A DNA stretch of 25,930 bases from Longimicrobiales bacterium (GTDB lineage Bacteria > Gemmatimonadota > Gemmatimonadetes > Longimicrobiales > Gaopeijiaceae): positions 1-25,930 of the forward strand of contig JANQME010000416.1 of NCBI GenBank assembly GCA_028280205.1, read 5' to 3'. Shown piece after piece: positions 1-9,306 of this stretch. Position 1 is the stretch's first letter, and every line of letters begins with the position of its first letter. The notes under the pieces are model-generated. The model saw only the letters and a list, made by a program, of their open reading frames with translations. It made no database searches and was not told the DNA's origin. The translations under genes were made by a program, and so were the position numbers.

Positions 1-12
1 CCCGCGGCGTCG

Positions 13-1812
13 CTACTGCATCGCGAGTCCGCGCAGGACGCCGGCGAGCTTCTCCATCCGCTCTGCGTCTCCGCCGAGCTCACCCGCCCGGATCGCCGCT
101 ACGTCCGCGTCGAGCTGGGCGGCCAGGTTCGTCATCTGCATCGACGAGCCGCCGTTCAGGACGTTCTGGATCTGCTCGGCCCGGTCGTTCAGGATGCGCC
201 GACCGCGGACCATCTGGTCCAGATACGACTGCGCCACATCCACGCTCGGCTCCCACTCGACGTGCGGCTGGAGCTGCGCGTTGAACTCGTCCATCATCAC
301 CGCCTCGGCGGCCCGGATCTCCGCCTCGGAGAGGTGCTCGCTGGGCGTGAGCCGGAAGACGTCGATCCCGCGCGAGATCTCGGCGCCGTACAGGCGGCCG
401 TTGAACCAGTACGTCGACCAGTAGCCGCCGGTGAAGAGCGACTCGATGGAGAGCGGCCCCCGGTCGAAGAAGGCGATCTCGTAAGGGTTCTCCGGGTCGG
501 TGAAGTCCATGAGCGAGAGGCCGCCCTGGTACCACGCCTGCGCCATGATGTCTCGGCCGGGCACGGGAATGATCGAGCCGTTGTGCGCCACACAGTTCTC
601 GGTGTCCGTCTGCGGCACGGGGAGCTTGTAGTAGCCGGCCAGCTCCATCTCGCCGCCTTCGTGGATGCGGAAGATGGCGTTGGCGCCCCAGGTGGCCGGG
701 TCCGACGCGCGGCAGCGCGGCGCCGAGCCGCCGCCCCACTCGTCGGTGAACACGACGACGTCGCCGTCGTTGTTGAACGTCGCCGAGTGCCAGTAGGCGA
801 AGTTCGGGTCCGAGACCTCGCCGATGCGGACCGGGTTGGCCGCGTCGGAGATGTCGAGCAGGATGCCGTTGCCGGAGCACGCACCGCCCGCGATCCCCAT
901 GTCGGGGTAGGCGGTGATGTCGTGGCACTGGTGCGTCCGTCGCGAGCTCTGCGTGCCGGGGCCGTGGTCGCCGCCCTGCCAGAGACCCGCGATGTTGCCC
1001 TGCTCGTCCGCGAAGATGCGCGGCATGTTCACGATCTCGGCCGCGGCGGGGTCCGCGAGCGGGACCTTCACCACCTCGATGCGGAAGAGCGCCGTGTTCT
1101 CGTCCTCCTCCGGCTCGGCGCCCGAGCAGCCGGGGAGCTCCTCCGCCGGACGCACCCGGCTCGTGCCCTGGATGTAGACGTAGATGTTCTCGTCGTCGGC
1201 CGGGTCGGTGACCACGGTGTGGGTGTGCGAGCCACGGCACGACTGCACGGCGGCGACCTGGACGGGGCTGCTCATGTCCGAGACGTCGAAGATGCGTACG
1301 CCGCGCATCCGCTCGGCGCTGATCGAGTCGGCCACGCCCTCGATCCCGCAGTCGAGGCGACCGCGCGTCTCCTGCGCGGACATCACGATGAGGTCGCCGA
1401 AGATCGAGACGTCGCCCTGCCCGCCGGGGCACACCACGGACAGCTCGAGCTGCGGCTCGCCGGGATCTGCGATGTCGAAGATCTGGAAGCCGTTGTAGTT
1501 GCCCTGGATGAGCCGCGAGCCCTGGAAGGCGAGGTCGGTGTTACTGTAGCGGCCATCCGCAGGCGTGGACGGGTTGAAGAAGCCGTCCGGGCGCGGGATG
1601 GCCGCGAGGTGCTCGAGGCCGCTCACCGCGGACTCGGCGTCCATCCAGCCGGCGCCCAGCCCGATGCGGGGATCGTTCGGATCCCACTCGAGTGCAGGTG
1701 CCGCGGGCGGCACCTGTGCCTCCTCCTGCTGTGCGACCACATCGACGGGCGAGAGCAGCCCCGCGGCGACGAGGCCCGTGGAAAGGAGCCCGAGGGCTCG
1801 TCCGGTTTTCAT
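13..1812 (-). CDS. Exported LVIVD-repeat beta-propeller protein
   Basis: Predicted secreted or periplasmic protein of 599 aa. The ATG at 1812 is chosen because AAGGAG lies 6 nt upstream (1819-1824) and because it opens a clean Sec signal peptide (basic MKTGR start, hydrophobic core, V-V-A|Q cleavage near residue 27). The mature part has LVIVD-type repeats: GFQIFDIADPGEP, GVRIFDVSDMSSPV and GILLDISDAANPV, each an outer beta strand ending in D-[IV]-[SA]-D-x-x-x-P, and later SLMDFTDPENP. Several His/Cys-bearing stretches occur between repeats (SCRGSHTHTV, RRTHQCHDI, YWHSA). The LVIVD family is known as a surface or periplasmic propeller with no defined enzymatic activity. The C-terminal ~100 residues are helical and charged. 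It lies 92 nt downstream of a DUF305 lipoprotein on the same strand, so the two probably form an operon. Function beyond fold is not evident. Confidence 0.88.
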   Translation of the reverse strand: MKTGRALGLLSTGLVAAGLLSPVDVVAQQEEAQVPPAAPALEWDPNDPRIGLGAGWMDAESAVSGLEHLAAIPRPDGFFNPSTPADGRYSNTDLAFQGSRLIQGNYNGFQIFDIADPGEPQLELSVVCPGGQGDVSIFGDLIVMSAQETRGRLDCGIEGVADSISAERMRGVRIFDVSDMSSPVQVAAVQSCRGSHTHTVVTDPADDENIYVYIQGTSRVRPAEELPGCSGAEPEEDENTALFRIEVVKVPLADPAAAEIVNMPRIFADEQGNIAGLWQGGDHGPGTQSSRRTHQCHDITAYPDMGIAGGACSGNGILLDISDAANPVRIGEVSDPNFAYWHSATFNNDGDVVVFTDEWGGGSAPRCRASDPATWGANAIFRIHEGGEMELAGYYKLPVPQTDTENCVAHNGSIIPVPGRDIMAQAWYQGGLSLMDFTDPENPYEIAFFDRGPLSIESLFTGGYWSTYWFNGRLYGAEISRGIDVFRLTPSEHLSEAEIRAAEAVMMDEFNAQLQPHVEWEPSVDVAQSYLDQMVRGRRILNDRAEQIQNVLNGGSSMQMTNLAAQLDADVAAIRAGELGGDAERMEKLAGVLRGLAMQ

Positions 1813-1818
1813 ACACAT

Positions 1819-1824
1819 CTCCTT
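1819..1824 (-). promoter_or_regulatory. Shine-Dalgarno AAGGAG that fixes the LVIVD gene start
   Basis: Read on the minus strand, AAGGAG sits 6 nt before the ATG at 1812. In-frame ATGs also occur at 1818 and 1827, but they lie on or upstream of this motif, so 1812 is preferred. Confidence 0.7.
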
Positions 1825-1904
1825 CATTCCCCTGCCTCTGCTTCGGATGAATCCGGTTGGAGTGGAAGCGGGGACGGGCGCGTCCGGCGCCCGTCCCGGG
1901 TGTC

Positions 1905-2603
1905 TCAGCGCAGCGTCTCGAGGACCGCCTGCATGCGTTCGATCTCCATCATCTGATCTGCTCCCACGTCTTCGGCGAACTTGAAGACCGTCGACTCCTG
2001 CGCGGCGCCGGACGTGGCGAAGAGTCGGTCGACCATGTCGATCGCCCCTTGGTGGTGTCGAATCATGCCTTCCAGGAAGAGGCGATCGAACGCCTCCCCA
2101 CGCGCGGCAGCCAGCTCCTCCATCTCGGCGGGTGTGAGCATGCCCTCCATGAGGTGCACCCCGTCGACCATGCGCGTGCCGGGCATCCCCATCATCGCCT
2201 GCATGGGTGGCTCGACCGGCTCGTCCCGCTCGCGGAGCCACGCCGACATGAGTTCGATCTCGTCACGCTGCGAGATTTCCATGCGAAGCGCCATCTGACG
2301 CACGGCGTCGGTGGTGGCGTGCTGCCGGACCAGCGCCGTCATGTCGAGCGCCTGCGCGTGGTGCGGGATCATCATCTGCATGAAGCGCACGTCCGCTTCC
2401 GTGTGGCTCACGCCCACGATGGCGTCGAGCTCGTCGGCGGTAACGGCTCGCGCGCGCTCACCGGGCGCGCCCGGCTGAACGATGGGCGAGCCTTCGCCCG
2501 CCGGCGACAGTGTGGCTCCCGGGTCCCCCGCGGTCGAGCCGCTGCAGGCGGCCAGAGTTCCGACGAGGGCGAGGGCGGAGAGACTTCGGGTCGCGTGGTC
2601 CAT
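1905..2603 (-). CDS. DUF305 domain lipoprotein
   Basis: Predicted lipoprotein of 232 aa. The start at 2603 is chosen because it gives a short signal with lipobox L-A-A-C (Cys20); the frame stays open upstream but no better signal appears there. The mature part is a full-length DUF305 domain (ferritin-like helical family) with its two His-His signatures, MIPHHAQALDM (His81-82) and MIRHHQGAIDM (His183-184), each followed by a D/E-E-I/M-E-x-M helix. The linker between the halves (about 134-161) is rich in methionine (8 Met in 28 residues). DUF305 proteins are often found in metal- and copper-related contexts; a role in copper binding here is inference from the His/Met pattern only. No Shine-Dalgarno is visible at 2603. 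The gene precedes the LVIVD-repeat gene by 92 nt on the same strand. Confidence 0.88.
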   Translation of the reverse strand: MDHATRSLSALALVGTLAACSGSTAGDPGATLSPAGEGSPIVQPGAPGERARAVTADELDAIVGVSHTEADVRFMQMMIPHHAQALDMTALVRQHATTDAVRQMALRMEISQRDEIELMSAWLRERDEPVEPPMQAMMGMPGTRMVDGVHLMEGMLTPAEMEELAAARGEAFDRLFLEGMIRHHQGAIDMVDRLFATSGAAQESTVFKFAEDVGADQMMEIERMQAVLETLR

Positions 2604-2924
2604 GCGCAGTTCGACGGGGCCGATCGTGAACGGGTTGGGTTCGAGCGGGCCGGAGACCGGCGCTCGACCCCTGCGTACAAGCTCCATCGGATGCCGGTTC
2701 CCGCAAGTCGGCGGCCGCGTCGCCTCTCGCTCGGCGGATCGGACGGCCGTCGGCCGGTCGGACCGTTCGCGGGTCGTGGGTCCGTGACTCATCACCCGAT
2801 CTCGCCGATCAATGGACGTCCCGCCGTCCGGGCGGCATCTTCAGCGTCCCCGGCGCCGGGCGCCTGCGCGCCCCCGCCGCACTCCGACACGACATCGACA
2901 CGCCGACCTCCACTCCGCTGCTCC
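2604..2924. other. Divergent intergenic region, no gene
   Basis: These 321 bases separate the divergent DUF305 lipoprotein and BNR/VPS10 genes and must hold both promoters. The sequence is extremely GC-rich. I see no convincing -35/-10 pair and no ribosome binding site in front of 2925. An imperfect GC-rich dyad lies around 2738-2766, centred on GGCCGTCGGCC, but such dyads are expected by chance at this composition. Open frames crossing the region lack coding character. Confidence 0.6.
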
Positions 2925-5900
2925 ATGCGCCACGCCAACCGAATTCCGTCGCTCGTCCCCTCCGCCCTGCTCGTCGCCGCGGTGGCGGTCCTGCCGCTCG
3001 CCGGTCCGGCCGCGCCCCTCGCCGCGCAGTCGCTCGCATCCGCCCACCTCGAAGGACTGCGCCACCGAGAGATCGGACCGGCCAACATGAGCGGTCGCCT
3101 CGTCGACATCGCGGTCGTCGAGTCGGACACGCGGAAGTACTACATCGGTGCATCGACCGGTGGGGTGTGGAAGACGGTCGACAACGGGCTTCGCTTCGAG
3201 CCGGTCTTCGTCAACGAATCCGTACACTCGATCGGCGACGTCGTGGTGCACCAGACGGACACGAGCGTCGTTTGGGTCGGCACGGGCGAGCGCGCCAACC
3301 GGCAGTCGACGTCCTGGGGCGACGGCGTCTACAAGTCGACCGACGGTGGTGAGACGTGGACGAACATGGGGCTCGAGGAGAGCCACCACGTCGGGCGCAT
3401 TGTCATGCACCCGGACGACTCGGACGTCGTGTACGTCGCGGCGATGGGTCACCTGTGGGGTCCCAACCCCGAGCGTGGCCTGTACAAGACGACGGATGGC
3501 GGCGAGAGCTGGGAGCGGATCCTCTACGTCGACCCGATGACCGGCGTCGTGGACGTCGCGATGGACCCGTCGAACCCCGACATCCTCTACGCCGCCTCGT
3601 ACCAGAGGCAGCGGCGGCCGTGGGGCTTCCACGGCGGCGGTCCGGGCTCGGCGCTGTACAAGTCCACGGACGCGGGCGAGACATGGACGAAGCTCACGAA
3701 CGCCGGGCTCGACAACGGCCTTCCGACCGGAGACATCGGCCGGATGGGGATCACGATCTACCGCTCCGACCCGCGCATCCTCTATATCAGCCTCGAGCAG
3801 GGCGAGCGCTTCAACGCTTCGACGGCGTACGAGCAGCGGCTGGCCGGCATCTACCGCTCCGAGGATCGGGGCGAGTCGTGGACGTACCAGTCCGACTGGA
3901 ATCCGCGTCCGATGTACGCGAGCCAGCCGATGGTCGATCCGAACGACGACCAGCGGATCTACATGCTCAACAGCTACTCGTACTCGGACGACGCGGGTGT
4001 GACGTTCACCGTCCCGCGCGGTCATCGGACGCACGGCGACGACCGCTTCGTCTGGGTGAACCCGCACGACTCGAACCACGTCATCAAGCTCGACGACGGC
4101 GGGCTCGGCATCAGCTACGACCGCGGCGACCACTTCCTCTACCACACGGCGCTCCCGCTCGCGCAGTACTACCGCGTGAGCGTGGACATGGCGCACCCCT
4201 ACAACGTGTACGGCGGTCTCCAGGACAACGGCTCCTGGCGGGGACCCAATCAGACGTACCGCGGCGAGGGCATCCTCAACGAGGACTGGAACAAGTGGGG
4301 CGGGGGCGACGGGTTTCTCTCGCTCGTCGACACGACGGACAACCGGATCCTCTACTCGGAGAGCCAGTACCTGGGCCTCACGCGGTGGGACCTCGAGACC
4401 GGCGAGAGTCGCAACATCCGGCCGGATCAGCCGGAGGGCTTCATCGGCGCGCGCCGCAACTGGACGACGTGGCCCGACCTGTCGGACCCCTACCAGCGCC
4501 TGGGCAACGCGATGTCGCCGGGCAACTGGGACGGACCGTTCATCATCAGCCCCCACGACAACGAGACGCTCTACGCGGGGCTCAACGAGCTGTTCAAGAG
4601 CACGGACCGGGGGGACAACTGGACGTCCCTCGGCGACCTGACGACCGGCACGGACCGGCGCACGCTCGTGATCATGGACCAGGCGCCCGACTCGTTCGTC
4701 CTCTCGCTCGACGACGGGATCCCGTACTGGCCGACGATGACCGCGATCGCCGAGTCGGAGTTCGTGCCCGGCGTGCTCTACGCCGGCACTGACGACGGGC
4801 AGGTCCAGGTCACGATGAACGACGGAGCGGAGTGGCGGAACGTGACGTCTGCGATGCCCGGAGTGCCCGAGATGATGTGGGTCAACCAGGTGCACGCGTC
4901 GAAGTCGGTCGACGGTCGCTTCTACGTGGCGGCGAACAACTATCGGAACGACGACTACGCCAACTACCTGTGGATGTCGAACGACAACGGACAGTCGTGG
5001 GAGTCGATCGTCGGGGATCTGCCGGCCGAGTCGGTGGTTCGAGCGGTCCGTGAGGACCCGCGCAGTCCGGACGTCCTCTACCTCGGGACCGAGTTCGGCG
5101 TCTTCTGGTCGTGGAACCAGGGGGAGAACTGGATCGAGCTCACGGGCAACCTGCCGACGGTCCCGGTCAACGATCTCGTCGTGCACACGCGCGACAACGA
5201 CCTGGTGCTCGCCACGCACGCCCGCGGCATCTGGATCCTCGACCAGATCAACGCGCTGCAGGAGTTCACGCCCGCGATCGCCGCGTCGAGCGGGCACCTC
5301 TTCTCGATCATGCCGGCCGAGCAGATTCGATACCGGAATCAGAAGGCCCACACGGGCAACATGATCTTCGAGGGCGAGAACCCGCCCGCGGGCGCGATCG
5401 TCGACTTCTGGGCGGGCGCCGGAACGTCGTCCGCCGACTTCACGGTGACCAACGAGGCCGGGGCGACGGTCGCGACGTTCACCGAGGATGCTCTGCGCGA
5501 GGGCGTGAACCGGACCGTCTGGGATCTGCGCCACAGCGCCGTCGACGGCTTCGGCGACGCGGACGCGGACGGTCCGTTCGTGGTGCCCGGCACGTACACG
5601 GTCACGATGAACGCGGCCGGCGGGACGTGGGCCCAGACGGTCGAGGTGCGACCCGATCCGCGCATGAGCGAGGACCTCGCTGTCCATGGCGCGTACACCG
5701 AGACGCTGGCGGGCCTGTGGAACACCCTGGGTGAAGCGCGTAGCCTGCGTGACGACGTGCGTTCGTATTCGTCCCGACTGGACGCCGACACGGACGCGCT
5801 TTCGGTGGACGAGGGGGTGGAGCGGGAGCTTCGGGATCTCGCGCGCGAGACCGGCGAGCTCACCAGCCGGCTGGCGCGTCTGTACGGCTCGTCGGGCTCC

Positions 5901-6011
5901 TGGGTGGGGCCGCTCACCTCGGACCAGTCCTCGCAGCAGACGTTCCTGACGAACATGCTCGAGACGCTGACCGGGGAGTGGAGCGCGCTGGAGGACCGGC
6001 TCCCGGGCTGA
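2925..6011 (+). CDS. Secreted BNR/Asp-box (VPS10/sortilin-like) propeller protein
   Basis: 1028 aa. The ATG at 2925 is chosen because it opens a Sec signal (MRHANR, hydrophobic core, L-A-A|Q near residue 34); the frame is open far upstream but non-coding in character. Multiple Asp-box motifs (S-x-D-x-G-x-x-W) mark a beta-propeller: KSTDGGETW (~137), KTTDGGESW (~188), KSTDAGETW (~246), RSEDRGESW, KSTDRGDNW (~558) and MSNDNGQSW (~684). The middle region carries the family-typical RVSVDMAHPYNVYGGLQDNGSW block. The end has a FlgD-like Ig segment (GVNRTVWDLRH, ~865) and a helical tail (~905-1028). Relatives are annotated as 'glycosyl hydrolase' or 'VPS10 domain' proteins, but no catalytic residues can be assigned here, so an enzymatic name would be unsafe. 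A paralogue lies at 16096-19263. The DUF2177 gene follows after 16 nt. Confidence 0.9.
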   Translation: MRHANRIPSLVPSALLVAAVAVLPLAGPAAPLAAQSLASAHLEGLRHREIGPANMSGRLVDIAVVESDTRKYYIGASTGGVWKTVDNGLRFEPVFVNESVHSIGDVVVHQTDTSVVWVGTGERANRQSTSWGDGVYKSTDGGETWTNMGLEESHHVGRIVMHPDDSDVVYVAAMGHLWGPNPERGLYKTTDGGESWERILYVDPMTGVVDVAMDPSNPDILYAASYQRQRRPWGFHGGGPGSALYKSTDAGETWTKLTNAGLDNGLPTGDIGRMGITIYRSDPRILYISLEQGERFNASTAYEQRLAGIYRSEDRGESWTYQSDWNPRPMYASQPMVDPNDDQRIYMLNSYSYSDDAGVTFTVPRGHRTHGDDRFVWVNPHDSNHVIKLDDGGLGISYDRGDHFLYHTALPLAQYYRVSVDMAHPYNVYGGLQDNGSWRGPNQTYRGEGILNEDWNKWGGGDGFLSLVDTTDNRILYSESQYLGLTRWDLETGESRNIRPDQPEGFIGARRNWTTWPDLSDPYQRLGNAMSPGNWDGPFIISPHDNETLYAGLNELFKSTDRGDNWTSLGDLTTGTDRRTLVIMDQAPDSFVLSLDDGIPYWPTMTAIAESEFVPGVLYAGTDDGQVQVTMNDGAEWRNVTSAMPGVPEMMWVNQVHASKSVDGRFYVAANNYRNDDYANYLWMSNDNGQSWESIVGDLPAESVVRAVREDPRSPDVLYLGTEFGVFWSWNQGENWIELTGNLPTVPVNDLVVHTRDNDLVLATHARGIWILDQINALQEFTPAIAASSGHLFSIMPAEQIRYRNQKAHTGNMIFEGENPPAGAIVDFWAGAGTSSADFTVTNEAGATVATFTEDALREGVNRTVWDLRHSAVDGFGDADADGPFVVPGTYTVTMNAAGGTWAQTVEVRPDPRMSEDLAVHGAYTETLAGLWNTLGEARSLRDDVRSYSSRLDADTDALSVDEGVERELRDLARETGELTSRLARLYGSSGSWVGPLTSDQSSQQTFLTNMLETLTGEWSALEDRLPG

Positions 6012-6027
6012 CCGGGGCCGGCAGGCC

Positions 6028-6429
6028 GTGAAGTACCTCGCGCTCTACGGGCTCACCGCCCTCGGCTTCTTCGCGATCGACTTCGTCTGGCTGACGCGGA
6101 TCGCGCAGGGCTTCTACCAGACGCACATCGGACCGTACCTGCGCGAGGAGCCCGTGATCTGGGCCGCCGTCGGCTTCTACACGCTCTACCTGTTGGGCGT
6201 CGTCGTCTTCGCGGTCCTGCCCGGGCTCGAGGCCGGTGCGCTCGTCCGCGCCGCCGGCCTCGGGGCGCTCTTCGGCCTCGTCGCGTACGCGACCTTCGAC
6301 CTGACGTGCATGGCGCTCTTCCGCGACTTCCCGCCGATCGTCGTCGCCGTCGACCTCGCGTGGGGCACGGTGCTCACGTCGTGCACGGCCACGATCGGCT
6401 ACCTCGCGGGGCGCTGGCTGGGTCTCTGA
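6028..6429 (+). CDS. DUF2177 family small integral membrane protein
   Basis: 133 aa, about the usual length for DUF2177. It starts with GTG at 6028, 16 nt after the stop of the BNR/VPS10 gene, so co-transcription is likely. There are four predicted membrane helices: ~6-26 (LTALGFFAIDFVWL), ~43-65 (VGFYTLYLLGVVVFAVLP), ~72-97 (GALFGLVAYATFDLTCMAL) and ~107-130. The signature residues of the family are present: the D-x-x-W-L of helix 1, the Y-x-L-Y-x-x-G of helix 2, and the Y-x-T-[FY]-D-L-T of helix 3 followed by a D-x-x-W-G before helix 4. The molecular function of DUF2177 is not established. No Shine-Dalgarno is obvious, but the close spacing allows coupling to the upstream gene. Confidence 0.88.
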   Translation: MKYLALYGLTALGFFAIDFVWLTRIAQGFYQTHIGPYLREEPVIWAAVGFYTLYLLGVVVFAVLPGLEAGALVRAAGLGALFGLVAYATFDLTCMALFRDFPPIVVAVDLAWGTVLTSCTATIGYLAGRWLGL

Positions 6430-6553
6430 CGTCCCGCATCCCGCCGGGCACGGGGATTCCCCTCATCCGACGCCGGAGGATGCCGGACTGACCCCGGGGG
6501 GTGGGCGTTCGACCTTTCGGCGTGAGAGTCACGCTCCACCAGGGGGGAGGTCC

Positions 6554-9256
6554 ATGGCGAGGCACGTCTATCTCTTCTCCGAGCTCGATGCCGCGGAGGG
6601 CGTCGTCGATGGCTCGTGGGATGCGGTCCGCGGGCTCCTGGGCGGCAAGGGGGCGAACCTGGCCGACATGGCCCGCCTCGGAGTTCCGGTACCGCCGGGC
6701 TTCACGGCGACGACCGAAGCGTGTAGCGCCTACACCGAGGCTGGCGGGGCGCTGCCCGACGGCTTCCTCGGGGAGGTCGAGGCCGCCCTGCGCTCGCTCG
6801 AGGAGGTGACGGGGAAGCGTTTCGGCGATCCGGGCGACCCACTCCTCCTCTCGTGCCGGTCGGGCGCGAAGTTCTCCATGCCGGGCATGATGGACACGGT
6901 CCTGAATCTCGGGTTGAACGACGAGATCGTGCGGGCGCTCGCGGAGCGGATGAGCGACGGGCGCTTCGCGTGGGACCTGTACCGTCGGCTCGTGCAGATG
7001 TACGCCGCGGTCGTGCAGGGCGTCGACGACGAGCTGCTGGAGCGCGTCGTCACGGAGCGCCGGACCGCGGCAGGGGTCGAACGCGACGCGGATCTCGGGG
7101 CCGAGGACTGGCAGGCCATCGTGGATGCCTTCGACGAGGGGTTGCGCGTTGCGACGGGAACGCGCTTCCCGCAGGACCCCATGGAGCAGCTGATCACCTC
7201 GATCGAAGCGGTCTTCCGCTCCTGGAACGGTAAGCGGGCCGTCGACTACCGGAACGCGACGGGAATCGCGCACGATCTGGGCACGGCGGTGAACGTGCAG
7301 ACGATGGTCTTCGGCAATCTGGACGACGCCTCCGCCACCGGGGTGTGCATGTCGCGCAACGGGACGACGGGCGAGCCCGAGCTCGAGGGCGACTACCTGG
7401 AGCGGGCGCAGGGCGAAGACGTGGTGGCGGGGATCCGCACCACGGACCCGATCTCGGTCCTCGCGGAACGGATGCCCGATCGATACCGCGATCTCGAAGC
7501 GATCGCGAAGAAGCTCGAAGCCCGGCACCGAGACATGCAGGACCTCGAATTCACGATCGAGTCGGGACGGCTCTGGATCCTGCAGACGAGGGACGGGAAG
7601 CGGACCGCCGAGGCTGCGGTGCGCATCGCGGTCGACATGGCCGACGAGGGTCTCGTCACGCGCAGGGAGGCGCTCGGACGGGTGACTCCGGCCCAGGTGG
7701 ACGTCTTTCTCCATCCGAAGCTCGACCCCGCCGCACTCGAAGCCGAGCCGCTCGCGCGGGGGCTGCCCGTCTCGCCGGGAGGAGCGGTCGGCCGTGCCGT
7801 CTTCGACGCCGATACCGCGGAGCGCGAGGCCAAGACCGGCGCGGACGTGATTCTGATCCGGCCCGACACCAAGCCCGACGACGTGCACGGCATGATCGCG
7901 GCGCGTGGAATCCTCACCAGCCGGGGAGGACGCACGAGCCACGCGGCGCTCGTGGCGCGCCAGTTCGGTCGGCCCGCGGTGGTCGGGGTCGCGGAGGCCG
8001 AGATCGACCCCACGGCTCGGCGTATGCGGATCGGTGACCGGGTGGTGGAGGAGGGGACCGCGATCTCGATCGACGGCACGCGCGGGCTCGTCTTCGAAGG
8101 TGAGCTCCCGACCGTTGCGGCCGACCTGGACAACCCGTGGCTCTCCCGTCTGCTCGACTGGGCGGACGACGAGCGTCGACTCGGAGTGCGCGCGAACGCG
8201 GACTATCCGGAAGACGCGCGGCGGGCTCGCGAGTATGGCGCGGAGGGGATCGGCCTGTGCCGGACCGAGCACATGTTCTTCGAGGCCGATCGACTCGCCG
8301 TGGTCCAACGCATGATCCTGGCCGAGTCCGAGGAAGATCGCGACAAGGCGATCGCGGCGCTCCGGCCCCTTCAGCGAGCGGACTTCGAGGGTCTCTTCCG
8401 GACGATGGACGGGCTCCCGGTCATCATCCGTCTCATCGACCCGCCACTGCACGAGTTCCTTCCGTCCCACGACGAGCTGGTGGACGACATCGCCGAGCTC
8501 AAGGTCCACATCCAGCATGTCCAAACGCTCTCGGAGATCGACCGGGCGCTGTCGGACATCTCCGCCAAGCAGGCGTATCTGGAGCGTGTCAACGCGCTGA
8601 GCGAGGAGAATCCGATGCTCGGTACCCGTGGCGTGCGGCTCGGCATGCTCGTTCCCGGCCTCGTGCGCATGCAGGTGCGGGCGGTCTTCGAAGCGGCTTG
8701 CGCGTGTGCACTGGATGGCGTTCGTGTCCGTCCCGAGATCATGGTCCCGCTCGTGGCGCACGTCGCGGAGCTGCGCGCCATGCGCGACACGCTCGAGTCG
8801 GAGGCCAAGGCCGTCATGGAGGAGCGGGGCATGGAGCTCGAGTACCTCTTCGGCGTCATGATCGAGATCCCGCGCGCCGCGATTACCGCGGCCGAGATCG
8901 CGGGAGAGGCCGAGTTCTTCTCGTTCGGCACGAACGACCTGACCCAGACCACCTTCGGTATCTCCCGGGACGACGCCGAGCAGGGCTTTCTCATCGAGTA
9001 CCTGCAGCGTCGCATCCTCTCGGCCAACCCGTTCGAGACGATCGACGTCGAGGGTGTCGGGCGCCTCATGGAGTGGGCCGTGCGGCAGGGTCGCAGCGCT
9101 CGTCCGGACCTCGAGGTCGGGATCTGCGGGGAGCACGGCGGGGATCCGGCGAGCATCGCGCTCTGCCACGGTCTCGGGCTCGACTACGTCTCCTGCTCGC
9201 CGTATCGCGTCCCGATCGCCCGACTCGCGGCGGCGCAGGCCGCGCTCTCCGGCTGA
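6554..9256 (+). CDS. ppdK: Pyruvate, phosphate dikinase
   Basis: 900 aa, the normal full length. Interconverts pyruvate + ATP + Pi and phosphoenolpyruvate + AMP + PPi in the cytoplasm, linking glycolysis and gluconeogenesis. The ATG at 6554 follows a strong purine-rich ribosome site (GGGGGGAGG at 6542-6550). Domains in order: nucleotide-binding ATP-grasp (1 to ~350, with GGKGANLADM and VPVPPGFTATTEAC near the N-terminus and MPGMMDTVLNLGLND), the swivelling phosphohistidine domain with SRGGRTSHAA (catalytic His463), and the C-terminal PEP/pyruvate TIM barrel (~530-890) with GLCRTEHMFF, FSFGTNDLTQT and GICGEHGGDP (catalytic Cys858). All key residues are intact. No gene for the PPDK regulatory protein is nearby. 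It begins 124 nt after the DUF2177 gene and is convergent with the M42 peptidase. Confidence 0.97.
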   Translation: MARHVYLFSELDAAEGVVDGSWDAVRGLLGGKGANLADMARLGVPVPPGFTATTEACSAYTEAGGALPDGFLGEVEAALRSLEEVTGKRFGDPGDPLLLSCRSGAKFSMPGMMDTVLNLGLNDEIVRALAERMSDGRFAWDLYRRLVQMYAAVVQGVDDELLERVVTERRTAAGVERDADLGAEDWQAIVDAFDEGLRVATGTRFPQDPMEQLITSIEAVFRSWNGKRAVDYRNATGIAHDLGTAVNVQTMVFGNLDDASATGVCMSRNGTTGEPELEGDYLERAQGEDVVAGIRTTDPISVLAERMPDRYRDLEAIAKKLEARHRDMQDLEFTIESGRLWILQTRDGKRTAEAAVRIAVDMADEGLVTRREALGRVTPAQVDVFLHPKLDPAALEAEPLARGLPVSPGGAVGRAVFDADTAEREAKTGADVILIRPDTKPDDVHGMIAARGILTSRGGRTSHAALVARQFGRPAVVGVAEAEIDPTARRMRIGDRVVEEGTAISIDGTRGLVFEGELPTVAADLDNPWLSRLLDWADDERRLGVRANADYPEDARRAREYGAEGIGLCRTEHMFFEADRLAVVQRMILAESEEDRDKAIAALRPLQRADFEGLFRTMDGLPVIIRLIDPPLHEFLPSHDELVDDIAELKVHIQHVQTLSEIDRALSDISAKQAYLERVNALSEENPMLGTRGVRLGMLVPGLVRMQVRAVFEAACACALDGVRVRPEIMVPLVAHVAELRAMRDTLESEAKAVMEERGMELEYLFGVMIEIPRAAITAAEIAGEAEFFSFGTNDLTQTTFGISRDDAEQGFLIEYLQRRILSANPFETIDVEGVGRLMEWAVRQGRSARPDLEVGICGEHGGDPASIALCHGLGLDYVSCSPYRVPIARLAAAQAALSG

Positions 9257-9306
9257 GGCGGCCCCCGACACGGCGCGTGCCCGCCGCCCTACGAAGGGCC
9301 TGGCGC

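Noticed and set aside
2668..2696. Possible ECF-sigma promoter (GGAACC...) on the minus strand before the DUF305 gene
   Set aside because: The -35-like GGAACC is present but the -10 element is weak, and such hexamers are common at this GC content.
2841..5687. Very long open frame antisense to the first BNR/VPS10 gene (similar ones antisense to ppdK and to the second BNR/VPS10 gene)
   Set aside because: High GC depletes stop codons on the opposite strand. The translations are Arg/Val/Asp-rich, with no recognisable domains, while the plus-strand proteins carry clear motifs.
9257..9306. Possible bidirectional terminator between ppdK and the M42 gene (GGCGGC...GCCGCC)
   Set aside because: Only 6-bp arms with a long loop and no T-tract on either strand.
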